Of a stretch of 39,908 nucleotides of DNA, positions 35,353-39,908 are shown one piece after another. The notes beneath the pieces are model-generated. The model saw only the letters and a program-made list of their open reading frames with translations. It ran no database searches and was not told the origin of the DNA. The DNA lies in the NCBI GenBank assembly GCA_034440515.1, contig JAWXCF010000122.1:1-39908 (forward strand), written 5' to 3'. The stretch's first letter is position 1, and each line of letters begins with the position of its first letter. A program made the position numbers and the translations under genes. Source of the DNA: JAWXCF01 sp034440515 (lineage in GTDB: Bacteria; Bacteroidota; Bacteroidia; CAILMK01).

Positions 35353-36798
35353 ATGAAGACCTTAACTATAATATTTTTTCTTGTTTGTTGCATTGCAGTG
35401 CAGGCACAAGACAAGCCTAGCATAATTATAACTGATACTGCAATCATCTGCTTTACTAGTGCAATTAGTACAGAGCCAGACGGATTAGTAAAAATGTACT
35501 ATAACCTGAATAAGAAAAAAGACACAACTCAATTAATTCCAGATGATTTAGCTACTACGAATCTACATTGGGAGGGAATTATAGAATATGGCAAATGGGA
35601 AGGTGCGTGGACAGAATATGCGAATGCTGAAATGGTAAATAAATATGTGTATTCAGCTGGCATACTAAACGGTGTAAGAACACACTACATCAACAATAAA
35701 GAGGAATGGCACCAAATATACACCAACGGCAATGCTGGCAATGTAATAGAATACCCCTTGGCTGGTGCAAATGTAAAATTAGGATTTGACCTAGAAATAC
35801 CCTACTACAGCAACCAACCTGACTATGGCATAGCTAACTACATCAAAAAAATATACTTAGGTAATGCTGAAAATAAGTTTGAATTACTACGAGGTAAAAC
35901 AGTATTTATAGAGGGGGCTTTAATAAATGGAAAACCAGATGGTGTATGGAAAATGTATGAATGCCTTTGGGTAGATAAAAGCAGAAATACAATTCAGATT
36001 AATTACAAGGCTGGTTCGCCAAACGGTCCCTTTTATATATATAGTGAAAACAACAAACTCTTAATATCAGGTGGCTACAGTAGTGGTCTAGCTAATGGTC
36101 AATGGATATGGCAAAACACAAACGGCATTAATCAAAAGAAAGCCCAATATGTAAAAGGAGAATTAACTGGTGAATATTTAGAATACAGCGAAACTGGCAC
36201 GCCAATATCAGAATATATATTGAAAACTGGGACTGTTCAACAGGGCTTAATTAGGACAGTAGCCATAGTACCAGCTGAGCGTAAATACACCACAGACTAT
36301 AATGGCAATATAGACATCAACATCAAGTTTGCAGACTCAATTACCAAAGTGAGTATAGCAGCCCAAGGAACCAAAAAGCCTGATATGAATTATATATCTG
36401 AATTAGATAACTACATAATTGGGCAAGACTTTGTACCAAGTATGCCCGATGTAACAGGTGAGGCTAAAATAATTACAGTTAACCTGCAAGGTGCAACACT
36501 AAGTCAAGGTAAACACATAAATGGAAAGAGAGAGGGCGACTGGATACATTACTACCCTGACCTAGATAATATAACAGTGGTAAACAACTATAAAAATGGG
36601 GCCTGGCAGTCTGAACGCTGGATAGAGTCTGACACTAAACCCTATAGCGGCAAAGTAAAGTTTAGAAATGCAAAGGGATTTACCATAGTAGAAATTAAGG
36701 TGAAAAAAGGACTTCGTAATGGTCCTACCATTTTATATGACAATGACGGTAAAGTAATCAGTAAAAACGAGTATGCTGATGGCAAGGTGACCAAGTAA
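35353..36798 (+). CDS. Secreted MORN-repeat protein
   Basis: 481 aa. Signal peptide (MKTLTIIFFLVCCIAVQA, cleavage before Q19). The mature protein contains scattered MORN_2-type repeats, recognised by G-x-x-(D/E/N)G-x-W/F-x-x-Y spacing: GKWEGAWTEY, GKPDGVWKMY, GSPNGPFYIYSENNKLLISG, GLANGQWIWQ, GELTGEYLEYSETG, GKREGDWIHYYPD and GLRNGPTILYDNDGKVI. Such antitoxin-like MORN repeat proteins are abundant in Bacteroidota and probably have a structural or surface role; the function is not known. ATG start. plsC follows 38 bases downstream. Confidence 0.8.
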   Translation: MKTLTIIFFLVCCIAVQAQDKPSIIITDTAIICFTSAISTEPDGLVKMYYNLNKKKDTTQLIPDDLATTNLHWEGIIEYGKWEGAWTEYANAEMVNKYVYSAGILNGVRTHYINNKEEWHQIYTNGNAGNVIEYPLAGANVKLGFDLEIPYYSNQPDYGIANYIKKIYLGNAENKFELLRGKTVFIEGALINGKPDGVWKMYECLWVDKSRNTIQINYKAGSPNGPFYIYSENNKLLISGGYSSGLANGQWIWQNTNGINQKKAQYVKGELTGEYLEYSETGTPISEYILKTGTVQQGLIRTVAIVPAERKYTTDYNGNIDINIKFADSITKVSIAAQGTKKPDMNYISELDNYIIGQDFVPSMPDVTGEAKIITVNLQGATLSQGKHINGKREGDWIHYYPDLDNITVVNNYKNGAWQSERWIESDTKPYSGKVKFRNAKGFTIVEIKVKKGLRNGPTILYDNDGKVISKNEYADGKVTK

Positions 36799-36835
36799 AC
36801 TTTAGCTTTGTATTAGGTTCACCCATTCTAAGCTA

Positions 36836-37564
36836 TTGAAACCCACGCGTGCACATTTTATATTTTTCTATACCTTTTTCACGCTGACTATTCTGCCCAT
36901 TTACCCATATTTATTATGGTTAAAACGTGAGAATAAGACGGGAAGGATTGGAGAAATTAGAAAATCTTGGCTAAGATTGGGGCTATTTATAGTTGGTTAC
37001 AGGTATAAAATAATAGATTTTGCATCTAATTCTACTCTACAGTCCATTTCGTTACCATCACCAGTAATTGTTTGCGCCAACCACCGAAGCGCCCTAGACG
37101 TTGCCATATTAATAGCTTGCTTACCAGCTGACTATTGCTTTATGGCAAAGGCGGAACTATTGCAAACACCAATTATTAGCATATTCTTAAAAACCATTGA
37201 CATACCTGTGTATCGTGCTGATAAACAAGCTAGTATGCGTGCTAGCATTGCCGCAATACAAGTTCTGAAGTCGGGACGGGGTTTGGTCATATTTCCTGAG
37301 GGTGGAATAGCTGACAATGCAGGAATATTAGAACCATTCACACAGGGGGCAGCTCTAATTGCCTTTAAAACAAACACGCCTATACTTCCAATTAGTTTAC
37401 CCGATTGTAATAGTTTGATGCCTGACGCTAAAAACAGCTCAAAAGCAGGCGATATCAGGTTAATTTTGCATCAGTTATTGTCCCCTAAGTCTGACTTAGC
37501 CCAACAGAACGAACAATTGTACGACAGCATATTAGCTGGACTATTAAAATATGGATATAGATAA
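36836..37564 (+). CDS. plsC: 1-acyl-sn-glycerol-3-phosphate acyltransferase family protein
   Basis: 242 aa, membrane-associated acyltransferase of phospholipid synthesis that adds the second acyl chain to lysophosphatidic acid. Seen: an N-terminal hydrophobic helix (FIFFYTFFTLTILPIYPYLL), the catalytic motif NHRSALD (H-x4-D), FMAKAELL, and the substrate motif VIFPEGGIAD, followed by GAALIAF and ILPISL. TTG 36836 is taken as start because no ATG or GTG lies in frame before the hydrophobic helix; this is the weak point of the model. The last 14 bases overlap gatC, so translation of the two is likely linked. Confidence 0.87.
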   Translation: MKPTRAHFIFFYTFFTLTILPIYPYLLWLKRENKTGRIGEIRKSWLRLGLFIVGYRYKIIDFASNSTLQSISLPSPVIVCANHRSALDVAILIACLPADYCFMAKAELLQTPIISIFLKTIDIPVYRADKQASMRASIAAIQVLKSGRGLVIFPEGGIADNAGILEPFTQGAALIAFKTNTPILPISLPDCNSLMPDAKNSSKAGDIRLILHQLLSPKSDLAQQNEQLYDSILAGLLKYGYR

Positions 37565-37844
37565 AAACACAGTACTAAGGGTTGCCAAACTAGCCAGACT
37601 AAGCCTAAGCGATGCAGAGGTAGAAAGCCTGCAAATAGATATGACCAAAATAGTAACTTATATAGATAGCATTAATACCATAGATACTACTGGGGTAGAG
37701 CCTCTAGTATATCTTGGTGAAGAGGTAAATTCTATGCGAGAAGATAAAGTAGCAGATGTGTTAACCAGAGAACAAGCACTAGCAAATGCACCTGATAGTA
37801 ACAGCGATTACTTTAGAGTCCCTAAGGTGATAGAAAGGGAATGA
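37551..37844 (+). CDS. gatC: Aspartyl/glutamyl-tRNA amidotransferase subunit C
   Basis: 97 aa, small stabilising subunit of GatCAB, which converts Glu-tRNA(Gln) and Asp-tRNA(Asn) to the amide forms. The family pattern is complete: VLRVAKLARLSLSDAEVESL, then YIDSINTIDTTGVEPLVY, MREDKVAD, LTREQALANAPDSNSDYFRVPKVI. ATG start within the end of plsC (14-base overlap). gatA and gatB are not here. dgt starts one base after the stop, so plsC-gatC-dgt is a tight operon. Confidence 0.96.
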   Translation: MDIDKNTVLRVAKLARLSLSDAEVESLQIDMTKIVTYIDSINTIDTTGVEPLVYLGEEVNSMREDKVADVLTREQALANAPDSNSDYFRVPKVIERE

Positions 37845-37845
37845 T

Positions 37846-39219
37846 ATGGCATTAAATTGGGTAAAATTATTAAACAGTAACAGATTAGGCTTTGACCAAA
37901 CTAATAATGCACAATCTAGTTCCAGATCGTCTTGGCAAATAGACTATGACAGAATCGTATTTAGCAGTGCTTTTAGAAAACTACAGGGTAAAACTCAGGT
38001 TATTCCCATTCCAGAATCTGAATTTGTACATACCCGACTAACCCACAGTATAGAGGTAAGTAGCGTAGGCAGAAGTCTAGGTGCAGCTGTCGGGGAGAAA
38101 CTATTAGCTAATAAGCACCAAGATAAATATGGACTGAATGAAGTAGAGCACTTTGCTGCCCAAGATATGGGTACTATAGTAGCTACAGCCTGCTTGGCTC
38201 ACGATTTAGGTAATCCTCCATTTGGACACAGTGGTGAAAGTTGCATTGGTGCTTTCTTCTGTAAATTTCTTGAAAATAATAAAGATATTGATTTAACTAT
38301 AGCGCAAACTAAAGATTTATGTAATTATGAGGGAAACGCCGCAGGTTTTAGAATTTTAACTAACCAATCACAGTCTAATACTGGGCTAATGCTTAGCTAT
38401 TCCAGTTTGGCCGCGTTCTCTAAATATCCCTGCGCATCTACTCTAGCACAAGGCAAAAACGCAGCGTGGTCTGGCCAAAAGAAGTTTGGGTATTTTATTG
38501 CCGACCATCGGGCATTTACAATTGTAGCAGAAGCAACCGGCCTACAAAACCATTCCCCAAATGGACAAATAGCCTGGCATAGGCATCCACTTAGCTTTCT
38601 GATGGAGGCTGCAGATGACATTTGCTATAGAATAGTGGATCTAGAAGATGGATGTAGAATTAATTTCATAAATTTTAATACTTATGAATCGCTTTTACTT
38701 CCCATAGTAGAGTATTGTTTCCAAGGCAACCACAGGTATTTGTCTATGAGTACTGATGATGAGAAAATCATTTACCTAAGAGCAAAGGCAATTAATGGTT
38801 TGACCAGCGCTGTTGCCGAAGTATTTATGGCGAACTACGATAAAATAATGAGCTGCGAGTATCGAACTACTTTGTTAGACGGGTTAAATGCCAAGCTAAT
38901 GGGATTAATCACAGCAATTAATAATGTTTCATTAAATTATTTATACAAAGCAAAACCAGTAGTAGCTTTAGAATTAGTTGGTTATGAGGTAATTACAGGT
39001 TTACTTGAATTGTTCATAACTGCAGTTAGTGAGGTAAAAATATCAATACGCTCAAAGCAATTGCTAAGCATTGTGCCAGCTAACTTTAAAAGAGTAGCCT
39101 ACGCGGATAATAAATATGAATCTATGCTAGATATTGCTGGCTTTATTGCATCTATGACAGATCGTGAGGCTATAAATCTGTATAGACAACTTAAAGGAAT
39201 AGAATTACCTAGAGTTTAG
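37846..39219 (+). CDS. dgt: Deoxyguanosinetriphosphate triphosphohydrolase
   Basis: 457 aa, HD-superfamily enzyme that splits dGTP (or other dNTPs) to the nucleoside and triphosphate. Seen: DRIVFSSAFRKLQGKTQV, VHTRLTHSIEVSSVGRSLG with H67, the HD pair H119-D120 in ACLAHDLGNPPFGHSGE, and the later EAADDICYRIVDLEDG which supplies another metal ligand Asp. Length is normal for the long dGTPase type. ATG start one base after gatC. It is last in its operon; the next 690 bases are non-coding or decayed. Confidence 0.94.
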   Translation: MALNWVKLLNSNRLGFDQTNNAQSSSRSSWQIDYDRIVFSSAFRKLQGKTQVIPIPESEFVHTRLTHSIEVSSVGRSLGAAVGEKLLANKHQDKYGLNEVEHFAAQDMGTIVATACLAHDLGNPPFGHSGESCIGAFFCKFLENNKDIDLTIAQTKDLCNYEGNAAGFRILTNQSQSNTGLMLSYSSLAAFSKYPCASTLAQGKNAAWSGQKKFGYFIADHRAFTIVAEATGLQNHSPNGQIAWHRHPLSFLMEAADDICYRIVDLEDGCRINFINFNTYESLLLPIVEYCFQGNHRYLSMSTDDEKIIYLRAKAINGLTSAVAEVFMANYDKIMSCEYRTTLLDGLNAKLMGLITAINNVSLNYLYKAKPVVALELVGYEVITGLLELFITAVSEVKISIRSKQLLSIVPANFKRVAYADNKYESMLDIAGFIASMTDREAINLYRQLKGIELPRV

Positions 39220-39328
39220 GCAAATGCTGGTTATCCTCTGCAGCAACGGAAGGTATACCTCCTATTCCAAGATTCACCAAAGGATAGACTCCGAAACTAC
39301 CATTGCCAGTAGCACTGAGAAAATTCAT
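39209..39328 (-). pseudogene. Short open frame, possible gene remnant
   Basis: A 39-codon frame (ATG at 39328) with a protein-like sequence, GSFGVYPLVNLGIGGIPSVA in the middle, that converges on and overlaps dgt by 11 bases. It lies just downstream of the decayed barrel protein but in another frame. I do not recognise it. It may be a remnant of the same deleted locus or chance. Confidence 0.2.
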
Positions 39329-39372
39329 TGACCCGCCTTACTGCAAGTAAAAAAATTTTTGCTTATCACGTT

Positions 39373-39908
39373 TTAGTCTAGTCTGGTTGTTAGATATAAG
39401 GCGAAACCAGTATATCGAAAATTATTTCTTCTGCTATCAAAATCCTCCTCCAATCCAACAGAATATTCCATTGGTATGTAGCTCATTCTGAATGAATAAA
39501 ACCACTTAGGCTTATTATATTCATCATTCTTACCTACACCTTTCCTTACTTAAGCGTGAAGGCTAAGCCCATTAAATGTAATTTTGTTAATGGTAGATAG
39601 GGGGAAAATTTAATAGAAAGCAGTTACGTTTAATTTGTAATGGCTATATATGTAGCCTCTACCGAGCCTGACAGACAGGTAGTTGTAATCAGGAAAGTTA
39701 TAAAAGCATTTAGATTCATTTTCAGTAGCCTTACGTACTCTTCTTTATAAATGTTCTTACCATTAATGTCCTTTCGATACTTCGCATTGTTGGTGAAGCT
39801 TAAATATAAGCCCTTATTCCGTTTATCTGCATAATTGAATTGAAGGGATTATACCCCAGTTTAGACTGGCAGATGCAGAAAAAGTTGGCGTGCGCTCCGC
39901 ATAGTCAA
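39373..39908 (-). pseudogene. Decayed outer membrane beta-barrel protein (C-terminal part, runs off right edge)
   Basis: Reading the minus strand from the right edge, protein-like pieces appear in alternating frames: YAERTPTFSASASLNWGIIP (from 39903), then after a frameshift near 39842 FNYADKRNKGLYLSFTNN and KNIYKEEYVRLLKMN, then after a second shift near 39720 CFYNFPDYNYLSVRLGRGYI. In this last frame two TAA stops interrupt (39612-39610 and 39552-39550), and the frame then continues through KPKWFYSFRMSYIP to FRYTGFALYLTTRLD and a stop at 39375-39373. The alternating aromatic/polar pattern and the amphipathic terminal strand are those of an outer membrane barrel. No single open frame covers it. 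The family is not identified. Confidence 0.65.

Noticed and set aside
1..39908. High frequency of the tetramer CTAG
   Set aside because: Local counts vary (five in 961-1560, one in 3301-3900, about two expected in each); not clearly unusual without a whole-window count.
39220..39908. tRNA or rRNA fragment in the gene-free right end
   Set aside because: No T-arm-like GTTCGA motif with matching acceptor ends and no rRNA signature; the region is explained by protein gene remnants.

Overview
The window reads as a chromosome segment of an AT-rich member of the Bacteroidota, probably a Chitinophagales/Saprospiria/Cytophagia-type lineage. The signs are a very large secreted PKD protein ending in a type IX secretion (CHU_C, type B) sorting domain, a BatD protein, DUF4159 and Thioredoxin_9 proteins, start sites preceded by A-rich sequence rather than Shine-Dalgarno sites, and repeated TAnnTTTG boxes upstream of genes (the Bacteroidota -7 element). 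No rRNA or tRNA gene, CRISPR array, insertion sequence or phage module was seen. The genus cannot be read from the sequence.

Layout: 1-302 is the tail of an unrecognised, very AT-rich gene, followed by a DUF4159 secreted protein. 947-10015 (minus) holds dnaE and the 1728-aa PKD/FnIII surface protein. 10153-13520 (plus) holds feoA-feoB and a FabK/nitronate monooxygenase-type flavoprotein. A Thioredoxin_9 protein (minus) faces DUF2461-nhaD (plus) and a small YtxH protein. 16586-17156 is a gene-poor stretch with a likely terminated small RNA. 17157-21729 holds an outer membrane beta-barrel protein, fabD (minus), batD and accA. 21806-25342 has a YafK/DpaA-like protein that has lost its catalytic cysteine, then yraN, an OmpA-family lipoprotein and prfB (all minus). 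prfB is split by the classical +1 programmed frameshift. 25500-29829 has a LutB-type iron-sulfur protein, dnaN (minus), a CapA protein and a DCC-family protein. 29845-32724 (minus) is a 959-aa hybrid-free sensor kinase whose N-terminus looks like the plant/cyanobacterial ethylene-binding domain, followed by four PAS domains. 32929-39219 (plus) carries an atypical SDR, a Crp/Fnr-like regulator, a membrane protein interrupted by an in-frame amber codon, a MORN-repeat protein, plsC, gatC and dgt. 39220-39908 is decayed DNA containing an outer membrane protein pseudogene on the minus strand.

Most genes are core housekeeping functions: replication (dnaE, dnaN), translation (prfB, gatC), fatty acid and phospholipid synthesis (fabD, accA, plsC), iron uptake (feoAB), nucleotide control (dgt) and envelope (OmpA, YafK-like, BatD). 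They lie in short transcription units on alternating strands. The parts most worth a second look are the ethylene-receptor-like kinase, the dead YafK homologue, the SD-less prfB frameshift site, the terminated small RNA near 16.9 kb, the amber-interrupted membrane gene, and the decayed right edge.
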